Positions 40,346 to 48,893 are shown, counted from the first letter of the stretch. The stretch is DNA of 64,000 nt from Deltaproteobacteria bacterium (GCA_016219185.1 JACRBZ010000105.1:1-64000); one strand, 5' to 3'. Numbers and translations are program-made. The notes: generated by a model from the sequence alone, not told the origin.

Positions 40346-40747
40346 ATGACGCCTGACACAGGTATGGATGATAACAATCCGATCAAACTGCTTCTTGTGG
40401 ATGACGAGCCAGGCTATGTCAGCGTGCTCGCAAAGCGAATGGCCAAAAGAAACATCGATGCGGTCACCGCCACCAATGGAAATGAGGCCATTCAGACCCT
40501 TCGCAGCATTCGCTTCGACTGCGCTGTCCTGGATCTTAAAATGGAAGACATGGATGGCATCGAGGTACTGAAGATATTCAAAAAAATGGATCCGGACATG
40601 CCGGTCATCATGCTGACCGGCCATGGATCCGAGACCGCCGCACGGGAAGGCGTCAAATTCGGGGCTTTTGATTACCTCACCAAACCATGCGATCTCGACG
40701 ATTTGATCCGTATCATCTGTGACGCCTGTAAACGGGAGGCATCCTGA
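40346..40747 (+). CDS. Stand-alone CheY-like receiver protein (module receiver 2, copy B)
   Basis: About 133 residues, duplicate of the receiver at 34194: LLLVDDEPGYVSVLAKRMAKRN, phospho-acceptor in CAVLDLKMEDMDG, MLTGHGSETAA, LTKPCD, ending CDACKREAS. The ATG at 40346 has an AGAGGGA site. It closes module copy B; the next gene is a small membrane protein ahead of secF. Confidence 0.9.
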   Translation: MTPDTGMDDNNPIKLLLVDDEPGYVSVLAKRMAKRNIDAVTATNGNEAIQTLRSIRFDCAVLDLKMEDMDGIEVLKIFKKMDPDMPVIMLTGHGSETAAREGVKFGAFDYLTKPCDLDDLIRIICDACKREAS

Positions 40748-40761
40748 AAGCCAGCACCACT

Positions 40762-40911
40762 ATGCCGGCAATGTCCGGTTTGATCACCGAAAGGATTCAA
40801 TTATTGAAGAATATTTCATGGAAACTGGTAGCCAGCATAGTCGTGGTTCTGGCCGCAGTTGTCGGCGGTGTTCTGGTTGTTCAGCGCAAAATCAAACAGT
40901 TGAATATCTGA
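40762..40911 (+). CDS. Possible 49-residue single-span membrane protein upstream of secF
   Basis: The frame starting at ATG 40762 encodes 49 residues with one clear membrane helix (WKLVASIVVVLAAVVGGVLVV, about residues 20-40) and a basic tail (QRKIKQLNI). The stop lies 12 bases before secF. No strong ribosome site precedes the ATG; TTG 40801 after AAAGGA would give a shorter 36-residue form. The hydrophobic segment and the tight spacing to secF support a real gene, but it is not YajC. It was not recognised as any family. Confidence 0.4.
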   Translation: MPAMSGLITERIQLLKNISWKLVASIVVVLAAVVGGVLVVQRKIKQLNI

Positions 40912-40923
40912 AAGGACATTTTT

Positions 40924-41967
40924 ATGGAATTTATCAAACCCAATATCGATATCGATTTTGTCGGCAAACGAAAAATTGCCTACGCCGTATCGCTTTCGAT
41001 GATCCTGATCAGCATTCTCAGTCTCATTTTCCATGGCGGCCCCAAATACGGCATTGATTTTGTCGGCGGCACGGTCATTCAGGTCAAGTTTCCGGGCGCT
41101 GTCACCATCAATGACATCAAGGCCGGCCTGGCGGAAATGGGGCTGGAAAATTCAACCATTCAGACCTTTGGAAACGAAGCAGATCATGATTATCTGATCC
41201 GCACCGAGTCTCCGTTTCAGACCGATGATAATTTTTCCCAGAAAATAAAGGCCGCTGTTCAAAAGACAACCGGCGCCGAACCGGACATCCGCAGGGTGGA
41301 AATGGTCGGTCCCCAGGTGGGCAAGGATTTGCAGGAAAAGGCCATGTTCGCCATTTTTTACGCCATGCTCTTTATCGCCATTTACATCTCCGGCAGATTT
41401 GAATTCAAATGGGTGGCCTGTGCGACGCTGGCAGGTGCCTTGATGGGCGGCGTATACCTGCTGAGCCTCCTGCACATCAGCATGACCCTTCTGACCGTTC
41501 TGGCCCTGATCCTGGCACTGGTGCTGTTCTGGATACTGAAACTGAAATATGCGATGGGTGCGGTGATTTCCCTGATCCATGATGTGATCATCACCATCGG
41601 GCTGTTTTCGCTCTTTGACAAGGAGTTCTCGCTTCCCATCATTGCCGCGATCCTTTCCATCATGGGTTATTCCCTGAACGATACGATCATTGTTTTTGAC
41701 CGGATTCGGGAGAATCTGAAGAAACACCCGAAGAATCCGTTTATATCCACCATCAACAAAAGCGTGAACGAAACCCTCAGTCGAACGATATTGACATCGT
41801 CAACGTCACTGGTTGCCGTGCTGGCACTGTTTATCCTAGGAGGCGGGATCATTCATGATTTTGCCTTTGCCATGCTGGTGGGGATTCTTACCGGGACGTA
41901 CTCTTCGGTATATGTGGCCAGCCCCATCCTTCTGGCCTGGCAAGATGTCGCTAAAAGAAGCAAGTGA
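40924..41967 (+). CDS. secF: Protein translocase subunit SecF with an extra membrane hairpin
   Basis: 347 residues. The SecF features are IDFVGKRK at the start, GPKYGIDFVGGTVIQVKF, VEMVGPQVGKDLQEKA, LIHDVIITIGLFSLF, IMGYSLNDTIIVFDRIREN and ETLSRTILTSSTSLVAVLALFILGG. It helps SecYEG-dependent export using the proton or sodium gradient. Between the GRFEFKW helix and LIHDV there are about 37 extra hydrophobic residues (roughly GGVYLLSLLHISMTLLTVLA and LILALVLFWIL), enough for two more helices. SecD and YajC, normally just upstream, are absent; module copy B ends there instead. An AAGGA site precedes the ATG. Confidence 0.9.
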   Translation: MEFIKPNIDIDFVGKRKIAYAVSLSMILISILSLIFHGGPKYGIDFVGGTVIQVKFPGAVTINDIKAGLAEMGLENSTIQTFGNEADHDYLIRTESPFQTDDNFSQKIKAAVQKTTGAEPDIRRVEMVGPQVGKDLQEKAMFAIFYAMLFIAIYISGRFEFKWVACATLAGALMGGVYLLSLLHISMTLLTVLALILALVLFWILKLKYAMGAVISLIHDVIITIGLFSLFDKEFSLPIIAAILSIMGYSLNDTIIVFDRIRENLKKHPKNPFISTINKSVNETLSRTILTSSTSLVAVLALFILGGGIIHDFAFAMLVGILTGTYSSVYVASPILLAWQDVAKRSK

Positions 41968-41971
41968 ATGA

Positions 41972-44374
41972 ATGAGCACTACTAAGATCATGTCATTTAA
42001 CAAGCCTGTTGGAACCCTTTATACCCTGCTGTCCCCCAGAAGAAAAATCCTCTTCGGCGTGACATTGCTGGTCGTTGTGTTGGGCGCGCTTGCCATGGCC
42101 TTTACGAATATCCATGAAGACATCCAGTTCATGATTCCGGATAGGGACGCTGCCGTGGGTGAGGAGTTTTCCTTGCTTCAGGATTCTCCATTTGCCAAAA
42201 AAGTGGTGATCAATCTTCGGGGGGAGGCTGACCTTGGCCGGTTGATGGCTGCGGCGGATGCGCTTGCCGGATCCATGAAACCTCCATATTTCACCCGCGT
42301 ATCAACAGGTCCCGGCAATCTGTTCGGCGCCGAGTTTTTTTCCTGGATGCTTTCGACCATTCCCAGCCTCCTTGCAGACGACAATTTTGAAAAGCTCGCC
42401 ACAAAAGTCGAACCGGAGCAGATTCGGGAGCGCATGAGATCGATGTACCAGGAACTCATCACGCCTGAAGGATGGATGAAAAAAGAGCTTTTCCGAAATG
42501 ATCCCTTGAATCTTTCCGGCCTGTTGTTTGAACAACTGAAATTTGCCAACCTCTTGTCCGGGATGCGCATCGAAAATCAGCACTTTGTCAGCCAGGATAG
42601 AAAAAATGTTCTGATCATCGCCGAAACTCCGATAAATGGGACCGATTCACGGGGAAGTGCGGAATTGATATCCCAATTGGATGGACTGATCCGGGCTTCG
42701 GTCCCAAAGCCCATGGAAGCCTTTGTCATGGCCGCACATCGCTATACCGCCACCAATGCGAACGCGGTCAAACAGGATGTGTTTGTGGTGATGTGCACCT
42801 CATTTCTGGGCATCGTCCTTATAATCGCCTTGTTTCTTCTCAGTTGGGCTGGCCTGTTTGTCTTGCTTGTCCCGGTCTTGGCCCTGAGCGTTGCAGGTTT
42901 TGTGGGGCTGTTCTACGATCATTTCTCGGCGATCACCATTGGGTTTGGCTCCGTGCTTCTCGGGGTAACCATTGACTTTGCCGTCCATGTTTATTTTGCA
43001 CTTCCGGATGACGAGAGCAAAAAGGCTGCAGTTTTAGATGAAGTGACCATTCCCATCGTCTTTGGCGCCCTGACCACCGTGGCCTGTTTTGTCGTTCTTC
43101 TCTTCTCACCGCTTCCGGGCATGCGCCAGGTATCCTCATTCTCGATCGTGGGGATATGCGCCGCGCTTCTCATCTCCCTGATAACCTTTCCGCACTTTAT
43201 CAGGGTTTCATCCAGAAAGGGAGTTTTCCAAAATCAGACATGGAAAACCCGTCCACAAAAATCCGGAATTGTTATTATCATTTTCTGGTCATGTCTCATG
43301 TTGATGTGTATCTGGAAAGCACAAGGGATTACTTTTGATGGCGACATGCGATCTCTGAATCTGACGACTCCGGACCTCAAGGCAGATGAAGCTTATTTTG
43401 AGAAGACCTGGGGCGGGGGAGGAACGGCCATGCTTTTTGCAGAAGGACTGGATCTGGATCAGGCGCTTGAGGTAAATGATCGCCTATTTGGCCAGTTGAT
43501 AAGCCGCCTTCCTGCGGATCAGATCGTCAGCATTTCTCCTCTGCTGCCTTCTGTCTCCAAACAACAAATGCGGCAAGCACGCTGGCTGGATTTCTGGTCC
43601 GCGGAAAGAGTTTCCCGGCTTAAATCCCTTATGGAGCAAGAGGGCGGAGATGCGGGCTTTTCCCAGGAAGCCTTCACACCTTTTTTTGATGGCATCGGCC
43701 GGCAGTTGCCTCTCGTGACGGCGGACCTTCTGAGATCCAAGGGGCTCGGAGATATGATAGATGGCATGATCATCCAAAAGGAAGGGGTTATGCGGGTACT
43801 CACGCTGGTTCCCGACAATGCGCAAGTGTCCGGCCTTTTTCAGTCGAATCTGAAAAACATCCAGGGCGTGCGTTTTGTTTCCCAAACCCATTTTGGAGAC
43901 CAACTGAGCCATATCATGGGAAAAGATCTCTACTGGATGATCCTGGGGGCTGTGGTTCTTAATTTCGCGTTGCTTTATCTTCTTTACAGAAATATCATAA
44001 ACTCCCTGCTCGCCATGGTCCCGGGAATTACGGGGATGTTTGTGGTGATGGGCTTCATGGGATTGAAGGGTATTCCCTTAAACATATTTCATATTTTATC
44101 CGCAATTTTGATTGTGGGCCTATCCGTTGACTATGGGATATTTATCGTTTGCAAGCTGACCGGAGGGTATACCCACGAAACAGAGAAAGCCGTGGTGGTG
44201 TCCGGCTTTACAACCATGGCCGGTTTTGGCGCCCTGGTGCTGGCCCGCCATCCGGCCATGCACTCCATCGGCATTGCCGTGATGTTGGGCATTGGCGCTG
44301 CGATACCCGCCACCCTGTTTGTGATCCCGGCCCTTTTCGGATGGATACAAGCACACAGGCTGAAGGCTGAATAG
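41972..44374 (+). CDS. RND/MMPL-superfamily transporter
   Basis: 800 residues with two repeated halves. In each half one helix precedes a large periplasmic loop, followed by a block of five helices. The first block includes FLGIVLIIALFLLSWAGLFVLLVPVLALSVAGFVGLFYDHFSAITIGFG with GVTIDFAVHVYF. The second includes MILGAVVLNFALLYLLYRNIINSLLAMVPGITGMFVVMGF with LSVDYGIFIVCK. The GxxxDF/DY positions match the proton-relay region of RND exporters. Related proteins export lipids or hopanoids; the substrate here is unknown. It starts four bases after secF and ends 33 bases before tatA, so it is part of an envelope-biogenesis run. Confidence 0.85.
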   Translation: MSTTKIMSFNKPVGTLYTLLSPRRKILFGVTLLVVVLGALAMAFTNIHEDIQFMIPDRDAAVGEEFSLLQDSPFAKKVVINLRGEADLGRLMAAADALAGSMKPPYFTRVSTGPGNLFGAEFFSWMLSTIPSLLADDNFEKLATKVEPEQIRERMRSMYQELITPEGWMKKELFRNDPLNLSGLLFEQLKFANLLSGMRIENQHFVSQDRKNVLIIAETPINGTDSRGSAELISQLDGLIRASVPKPMEAFVMAAHRYTATNANAVKQDVFVVMCTSFLGIVLIIALFLLSWAGLFVLLVPVLALSVAGFVGLFYDHFSAITIGFGSVLLGVTIDFAVHVYFALPDDESKKAAVLDEVTIPIVFGALTTVACFVVLLFSPLPGMRQVSSFSIVGICAALLISLITFPHFIRVSSRKGVFQNQTWKTRPQKSGIVIIIFWSCLMLMCIWKAQGITFDGDMRSLNLTTPDLKADEAYFEKTWGGGGTAMLFAEGLDLDQALEVNDRLFGQLISRLPADQIVSISPLLPSVSKQQMRQARWLDFWSAERVSRLKSLMEQEGGDAGFSQEAFTPFFDGIGRQLPLVTADLLRSKGLGDMIDGMIIQKEGVMRVLTLVPDNAQVSGLFQSNLKNIQGVRFVSQTHFGDQLSHIMGKDLYWMILGAVVLNFALLYLLYRNIINSLLAMVPGITGMFVVMGFMGLKGIPLNIFHILSAILIVGLSVDYGIFIVCKLTGGYTHETEKAVVVSGFTTMAGFGALVLARHPAMHSIGIAVMLGIGAAIPATLFVIPALFGWIQAHRLKAE

Positions 44375-44407
44375 TTAGGGTTGAAACACCCTCGATAGGA
44401 GGAAATT

Positions 44408-44680
44408 ATGTTTGGTATGGGCATGCAGGAATTGATCCTGGTTCTGGTTGTCGCTCTCATCATTCTCGGCCCGAAAAAGCTGCCGGATGTGGCCAAGTCC
44501 CTGGGAAAGGCGCTGAATGAGTTCAAGCGGGCCACCAGTGACATCAAGGAATCTCTGGAAGTGAATCACAACCCGGATATCGTTAATAAATCACATGACG
44601 CCCTGAACGACAGCCAGCCTGAGACAGGCACCACCATCGCGTCCACTTCAGAGGCCACCCCTTCCATTACCTTCTCCTGA
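44408..44680 (+). CDS. tatA: Twin-arginine translocase subunit TatA/TatE
   Basis: 90 residues: a short N-terminal membrane helix (MGMQELILVLVVALIILGPKKLPDVAKSLGKALNEFKRA), the hinge G-P-K-K-L-P, an amphipathic helix and a polar tail. This is typical of TatA/E, which forms the folded-protein conducting part of the Tat system. AGGAGG precedes the ATG. The next gene is tatC, as expected, but that gene is badly deleted. At least one Tat substrate is encoded in this window (the hydrolase at 5092). Confidence 0.93.
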   Translation: MFGMGMQELILVLVVALIILGPKKLPDVAKSLGKALNEFKRATSDIKESLEVNHNPDIVNKSHDALNDSQPETGTTIASTSEATPSITFS

Positions 44681-44737
44681 AGAAACCGCCTCAAGATCCA
44701 TGAGCATCCCCGTGCCACCAAGTGACAGGACTCTCCC

Positions 44738-44970
44738 ATGAATGATGAAGAGAAAATTCCTTTCACATCCCATCTGGAAGAGCTGAGAAAGCGCCTGATC
44801 ACCTGTTTTATCGCTATCGGCATCGGATTTGTTCTGGCTTACTGCGTTAAGGAATGGTTGTTTCACAGACACTTATGGCCATTCCCATGTTGGCGTTATA
44901 TGAAATCGGCATTTTCGGCGCCAGAATCTTTGTCCGCAAAAAACCTCAGGACGAGGATCTGGTCAAGTAA
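44738..44970 (+). pseudogene. tatC: tatC with a large internal deletion
   Basis: The reading frame begins as TatC (EEKIPFTSHLEELRKRLITCFIAIGIGFVLAYCVKEWLF, about 43 residues). Near 44868 it jumps to sequence that, in another frame, is the C-terminal end of TatC (LMAIPMLALYEIGIFGARIFVRKK, stop at 44968-44970). TatC is normally about 240-260 residues, so roughly 170 residues covering most of its helices and the signal-peptide-binding surface are gone, and the junction is out of frame. The product would be non-functional. Either another tatC exists in the genome or the assembly collapsed here. Confidence 0.85.
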
Positions 44971-45066
44971 TAACGGACACATTTCGCCGGATTACCATTG
45001 CACTGGTCAATCGTCTTGTCATATGCTCAATGACTATTTCCATTCACCTCCAACATAGGGAAACTC

Positions 45067-46689
45067 ATGCCAAAAACATTCACAGGAGCATTTATCCGAA
45101 ACTTCCTGGGAAACGCGCCAGGCTGGTATAAACTGGCGATATTCGCCTTTCTGATCGCCAACCCCGTCCTGCTGTATACGGCAGGACCATTTATCACCGG
45201 ATGTGTGCTCATCGGAGAGTTTATCTTTACCCTGGCCATGGCACTGAAGTGCTATCCGCTGCCGGCCGGTGGTCTATTGGCCTTTCAGGCAGTGGCCATC
45301 GGCATGGCACGTCCGGAAACGGTCTATAAAGAGGCCCTCAGTAATTTCGAAGTCATCCTGCTGCTGATCTTCATGGTGGCCGGCATCTTCTTTATGAAAG
45401 ACTTCCTGCAGTTCACCTTCACCCGCATCCTGGTCCGTGTTCGGTCGAAAATTTTGATTTCCCTCCTTTTTTGCTTCCTCAGCGCCTTTCTCTCGGCATT
45501 TCTGGATGCCTTGACAGTGACGGCCGTGATCATCGCCGTGGCCTATGCTTTTTACAACATCTACCACCGTTTCACATCCGACATGGATATGCAGAGCCCT
45601 CATGACCTGACCTGCGACCAGACACTCAAAGAGGTTCAGCGGCAGGAACTAAAAGAATTCCGGGCTTTTCTCAGAAACCTGATGATGCATGGCGCGGTGG
45701 GCACCGCCCTGGGAGGTGTCTGTACACTGGTCGGCGAACCCCAGAATCTGCTCATCGCCAGTGAGATGGGCTGGCAGTTTATATCATTTTTTCTTTATGT
45801 AGCCCCGGTTTCGATGCCGGTGCTGGCCGTCGGCCTGCTGACCTGTATCACGGTCGAAAAATTGAAAATATTTGGCTATGGCGCAAAAATGCCCGGCAAT
45901 ATCCGTTCCCATCTCCTTGAAACTGCAATGATAATGGAGTCCAAGCGGGGCAGGCAGGGTCAGGCCAAGCTGATCATTCAGGGTTTGACAGGAATCTGGC
46001 TGATTCTGGCCCTGGCTTTTCATCTGGCTGCGGTCGGCATGATCGGCCTGTCCGTCATTGTCCTTCTGACCGCTCTGAACGGTATTATCGAAGAACATCA
46101 ACTGGGACACGCTTTCGTGGAAGCACTGCCTTTCACGGCCCTTCTGGTAGTCTTTTTCACCATCGTGGCTGTAATTCACGATCAGCACCTGTTTGGGCCT
46201 GTAATCAGCTATGTCTTCAGCCTCAAGGGTAATACGCAACTGGCGGCCTATTATATCGCCAACGGCCTGCTGTCGATGATCTCTGACAATGTCTTTGTAG
46301 CCACGGTCTATATCTCCGAAACCAAGATGCACATCACAGACGCACTGGGCCTTATTCCCGATATCGGAATGAGCGGAGCGCAACTCATGGACAAATTGAC
46401 CGCTCCACATACGGCCCGCTCCGAAGTGATTGCAGCCCTGCCCCAGAATTCTGCGATTCAGGTCAAGGCAATCATGGATCAATTCGACAAGCTGGCAGTG
46501 GCGATCAACGCCGGCACCAACATCCCTAGCATCGCTACACCCAACGGTCAGGCTGCATTTCTCTTTCTGCTGACCTCGGCTCTGGCTCCTGTCATCCGCT
46601 TGAGCTATGGCCGAATGGTCATACTGGCCCTGCCGTACACCATCACCATGAGTATCACCGGCCTGCTGGCCACCTATTTCTTCCTGTGA
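45067..46689 (+). CDS. nhaB: Na+/H+ antiporter NhaB
   Basis: 540 residues with about 12 helices. Family-typical stretches are FIRNFLGNAPGWYKLAIFAFLIANPVLL at the start, FEVILLLIFMVAGIFFMKDFLQFTFTRIL, LSAFLDALTVTAVIIAVAYAFY, MMHGAVGTALGGVCTLVGEPQNLLIASEMGW and LLSMISDNVFVATVYI. It expels Na+ in exchange for H+. It lies about 100 bases after the tatC remnant and is not obviously in an operon. Together with the NhaD-type transporters it points to a sodium-rich habitat. NhaB is best known from Gammaproteobacteria, so transfer is possible but cannot be shown from the sequence. Confidence 0.92.
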   Translation: MPKTFTGAFIRNFLGNAPGWYKLAIFAFLIANPVLLYTAGPFITGCVLIGEFIFTLAMALKCYPLPAGGLLAFQAVAIGMARPETVYKEALSNFEVILLLIFMVAGIFFMKDFLQFTFTRILVRVRSKILISLLFCFLSAFLSAFLDALTVTAVIIAVAYAFYNIYHRFTSDMDMQSPHDLTCDQTLKEVQRQELKEFRAFLRNLMMHGAVGTALGGVCTLVGEPQNLLIASEMGWQFISFFLYVAPVSMPVLAVGLLTCITVEKLKIFGYGAKMPGNIRSHLLETAMIMESKRGRQGQAKLIIQGLTGIWLILALAFHLAAVGMIGLSVIVLLTALNGIIEEHQLGHAFVEALPFTALLVVFFTIVAVIHDQHLFGPVISYVFSLKGNTQLAAYYIANGLLSMISDNVFVATVYISETKMHITDALGLIPDIGMSGAQLMDKLTAPHTARSEVIAALPQNSAIQVKAIMDQFDKLAVAINAGTNIPSIATPNGQAAFLFLLTSALAPVIRLSYGRMVILALPYTITMSITGLLATYFFL

Positions 46690-46874
46690 TTGGAGAGCCG
46701 CTGTATAACCGTTAACCGCAAGCGTTATTCGGCATAGCATTGGTTTTGGCTTGATAAAATATTCTTAATCATCGGCTTTAGGCGGCGTGATCTGTCTGTC
46801 CGGGCAGTCTCTGCCGACCCCGTCCACTATGTCCATACCGCTGGCGGCACTCTGACTTATCCAGGGAATCACGT

Positions 46875-48158
46875 TCAAAAATGAGACTCCAACAACCATT
46901 GCTGAACAGTCAGGACGCGAATCCACCGTGGGATATCCAATCCCGGCTCAATGGAATCAACCAGTAGCAACCCTTCCGCTTCACCAATGAACTGTCTTCC
47001 GGCAACCAGCCCTTTCAATTCCCGCCCGATGTTGTCTCCGCCCAGCCGATCCGTTACCTGTAGGAGCTGCGCTGAACGGCCATGCGAAAAAACAACGAAG
47101 TCGCATTCCCAACCGTTCCTGGCAAAAAAGATATCTTCGGTACGTGCCCGAAGGTGTCTGAAAACAACGTTCTCCAGGCGTTTGCCGCGACCCTCTGAAA
47201 AGGAATAGTGCATGGCCGCCGCAAAACCGTTATCATAAAGATACACCTTCTTGTTGCTCATTTCCCGCCTGATCACAGCCGGATCATATCTCTCGATACT
47301 GGCAAGCATATAGATTGCAAATATCTCTTCCATCATTCGGTAGAGCGTATCCTTGCCGATGGAAAACCCCCTTGACTTGAGGTCGTTGTAAAGTTTATTC
47401 ACGGAAAATTCTTTGGTGAACGATCCGATCAACCTTTTGAGAAGGTATTTCAGGATGGCCACGTCCCTGATTTCATAGCGCTCCACCAGGTCACGATACA
47501 GCATGACATTGAAATACTCTTGCAGCATCTGGGCCTTGAAGCGTTCATCAATACCAATTACCTCCGGAAATCCTCCCCACAGACAATACTGCTCAAAGGC
47601 ATTTCCGATCAGCGCCCTGTTTTGGCTGGACACCAGATCGCCCGCGGGAATATCCCGAAAGGCCAGATACTCCGTAAAAGAAAGGGGCAGGATTTCAAAC
47701 GCAAGACTGCGGCCCCTCAGAGACGATGCGATTTCACGGGAAAGAAGCCTGGCATTGGAACCAGTCAGGAAAACATGTTTTGAAATGCTGTCGGATACCC
47801 GCCGTACAAATTTTTCCCAATCAGACAATTCCTGGATCTCATCGAAAAACAGATAGACCTGAGCAAGATCCTGGTCTGGGTAAAGTTCCCGATACGCATC
47901 GAAAATCAAATCATTGTCGCCATCAAGAACAAGGCGCTCGTCTTCAAAATTGAGATAGAGCATCTGATGTCTGGCAATGCCCCGCTTTTCCAGTTCCCCC
48001 ATGATCTGGTAAAGATAATAAGTCTTGCCTGCGCGCCGCGGCCCAATAATGGTAATGATCTTCTCAAGATTCAGGGGTAGCTCAAGTTCCCTGCGCCGGA
48101 AAACAGGCAAGGAGATTTGATGGAAATCGGCGATGATTCGCTTCAGGATTGTTTTCAT
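46875..48158 (-). CDS. AAA-family ATPase with DUF4143 C-terminal domain
   Basis: 427 residues. The N-terminal P-loop domain has Walker A GPRRAGKTY near residue 42, Walker B VYLFFDEIQEL and a sensor-like VFLTGSNARLLSREIASSLRGRSLAFEILPLSFTEYL. The C-terminal half contains a winged-helix-like stretch and the DUF4143 feature (LENVVFRHLRARTEDIFFARNGWECDFVV, nuclease-like in outline). Proteins of this type are common in mobile, variable regions, and their role is unclear. The gene is alone on the minus strand, next to decayed module fragments, which fits an unstable accessory region. Confidence 0.85.
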   Translation of the reverse strand: MKTILKRIIADFHQISLPVFRRRELELPLNLEKIITIIGPRRAGKTYYLYQIMGELEKRGIARHQMLYLNFEDERLVLDGDNDLIFDAYRELYPDQDLAQVYLFFDEIQELSDWEKFVRRVSDSISKHVFLTGSNARLLSREIASSLRGRSLAFEILPLSFTEYLAFRDIPAGDLVSSQNRALIGNAFEQYCLWGGFPEVIGIDERFKAQMLQEYFNVMLYRDLVERYEIRDVAILKYLLKRLIGSFTKEFSVNKLYNDLKSRGFSIGKDTLYRMMEEIFAIYMLASIERYDPAVIRREMSNKKVYLYDNGFAAAMHYSFSEGRGKRLENVVFRHLRARTEDIFFARNGWECDFVVFSHGRSAQLLQVTDRLGGDNIGRELKGLVAGRQFIGEAEGLLLVDSIEPGLDIPRWIRVLTVQQWLLESHF

Positions 48159-48257
48159 TATGCAGAAGTTACAATATTTATTTCCTTATCACAAGGAAAA
48201 TATGAGCAGCAATATACCTGTGTAAAGGATACAACCGGCGACATGGGATATGTCAAT

Positions 48258-48286
48258 ATTATCTGTAACGCCTGTAAACGGGAAGC
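48258..48286 (+). pseudogene. Decayed 3' fragment of a module receiver gene
   Basis: These 29 bases differ at only two positions from the 3' end of the receiver gene at 34194 and encode the same IICNACKREA tail. Nothing upstream continues the gene. With the transporter fragment at 48715 it marks a further, almost entirely lost, copy of the duplicated module. Confidence 0.65.
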
Positions 48287-48301
48287 TGTCCATACGCATC
48301 C

Positions 48302-48652
48302 TCAAACTGAAGACCGAATGCCGTCGTGATGATAAAGAAGGAATCTAACCTTCTCTTCGGATATGGATAAGGCGTGTAAAATGTCTTTGAGGAACCAGAT
48401 AATTGCATTCCCCTCGTGCAAGTTTTCAAACTCTTCCAGAACAAGCTTAACGAACTTGTCATGATCCTCTTCGGGCACTGACGAAGAAACAGCAGCCATC
48501 ACCGTCTTTTTAGTGGGAGCTTGCTGTTGAAGAATAATTGCCTTTATTGTCTCGCTGAGCGTCTGCCGGTATCGTAAACGGAAGGTATCCGGCGGCACCA
48601 GTTCCCGGCGTACCGCCGGATACAAGATACTCTTATTGGCGCAATATGTCAT
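48302..48652 (-). CDS. Hypothetical protein, possibly truncated
   Basis: A 116-residue open frame that I do not recognise. It is mixed-charge and mostly helical in character (RYRQTLSETIKAIILQQQAPTKKTVMAAVSSSVPEEDHDKFVKLVLEEFENL). The last 30 residues (IIWFLKDILHALSISEEKVRFLLYHHDG) read differently and may be the result of a frame change near the fossil junction. It sits between the two decayed module fragments on the opposite strand. It could be a small accessory gene inserted there or a gene remnant. Confidence 0.45.
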   Translation of the reverse strand: MTYCANKSILYPAVRRELVPPDTFRLRYRQTLSETIKAIILQQQAPTKKTVMAAVSSSVPEEDHDKFVKLVLEEFENLHEGNAIIWFLKDILHALSISEEKVRFLLYHHDGIRSSV

Positions 48653-48714
48653 TTATTGAGCCAATAAAATGGCGCGATAACGATCTGTGAGCCAAAAGGA
48701 GTGACGCAATTCAT

Positions 48715-48819
48715 GAAGATGAAATGACCACTTTAAAATACGGCGGATATGAAGCCGAACTGATCTTGCCGAAAGGCGCATTGGCAGGGGCAAAGATGGA
48801 GGAGCGGGAAAGCCGATGA
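48715..48819 (+). pseudogene. Decayed fragment of a module transporter gene
   Basis: In one frame this reads EDEMTTLKYGGYEAELILPKG, then ALAGAK and MEERESR. It matches the extracytoplasmic domain of the NhaD/ArsB-type transporters (EEVTTSKSGGYEAELTF) and stops soon after. Nucleotide similarity to the region around 35870-35970 is evident. The frame here is intact across the point where copy B has lost a base. It lies 430 bases after the receiver fragment, in the same order as the A/B module junction. Confidence 0.65.
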
Positions 48820-48849
48820 ATCAAGAAGGGGGGCGAGCAAACGGTACAG

Positions 48850-48893
48850 ACGCCCCAGGCAGCATATTTGCTCCCTTTTGCTGCTTGGGGCGT
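48850..48893. other. Strong intergenic hairpin
   Basis: ACGCCCCAGGCAGC (48850-48863) pairs with GCTGCTTGGGGCGT (48880-48893) through 14 positions with one G-T wobble, around a 16-base loop. No T-tract follows on either strand. It lies between the transporter fragment and the receiver gene at 48998. Confidence 0.55.

Larger units (their letters stand above)
35665..40747 (+). repeat. Module copy B of the five-gene tandem duplication
   Basis: Counterpart of 29518-34595 with the same order: transporter (here frameshifted), UspA, Cache kinase, receiver, C/G-rich repeats, receiver. The stretch 40230-40348 is almost identical to 34078-34196 although it is largely non-coding. Confidence 0.9.

Noticed and set aside
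40719..41057. 112-residue open frame spanning the start of secF
   Set aside because: It overlaps secF out of frame and is Gln, Arg and His rich. The 49-residue membrane frame at 40762 is the better candidate in that gap.
45784..46740. 318-residue minus-strand open frame opposite nhaB
   Set aside because: The plus-strand frame is an unmistakable NhaB. The antisense frame has no domain signal.
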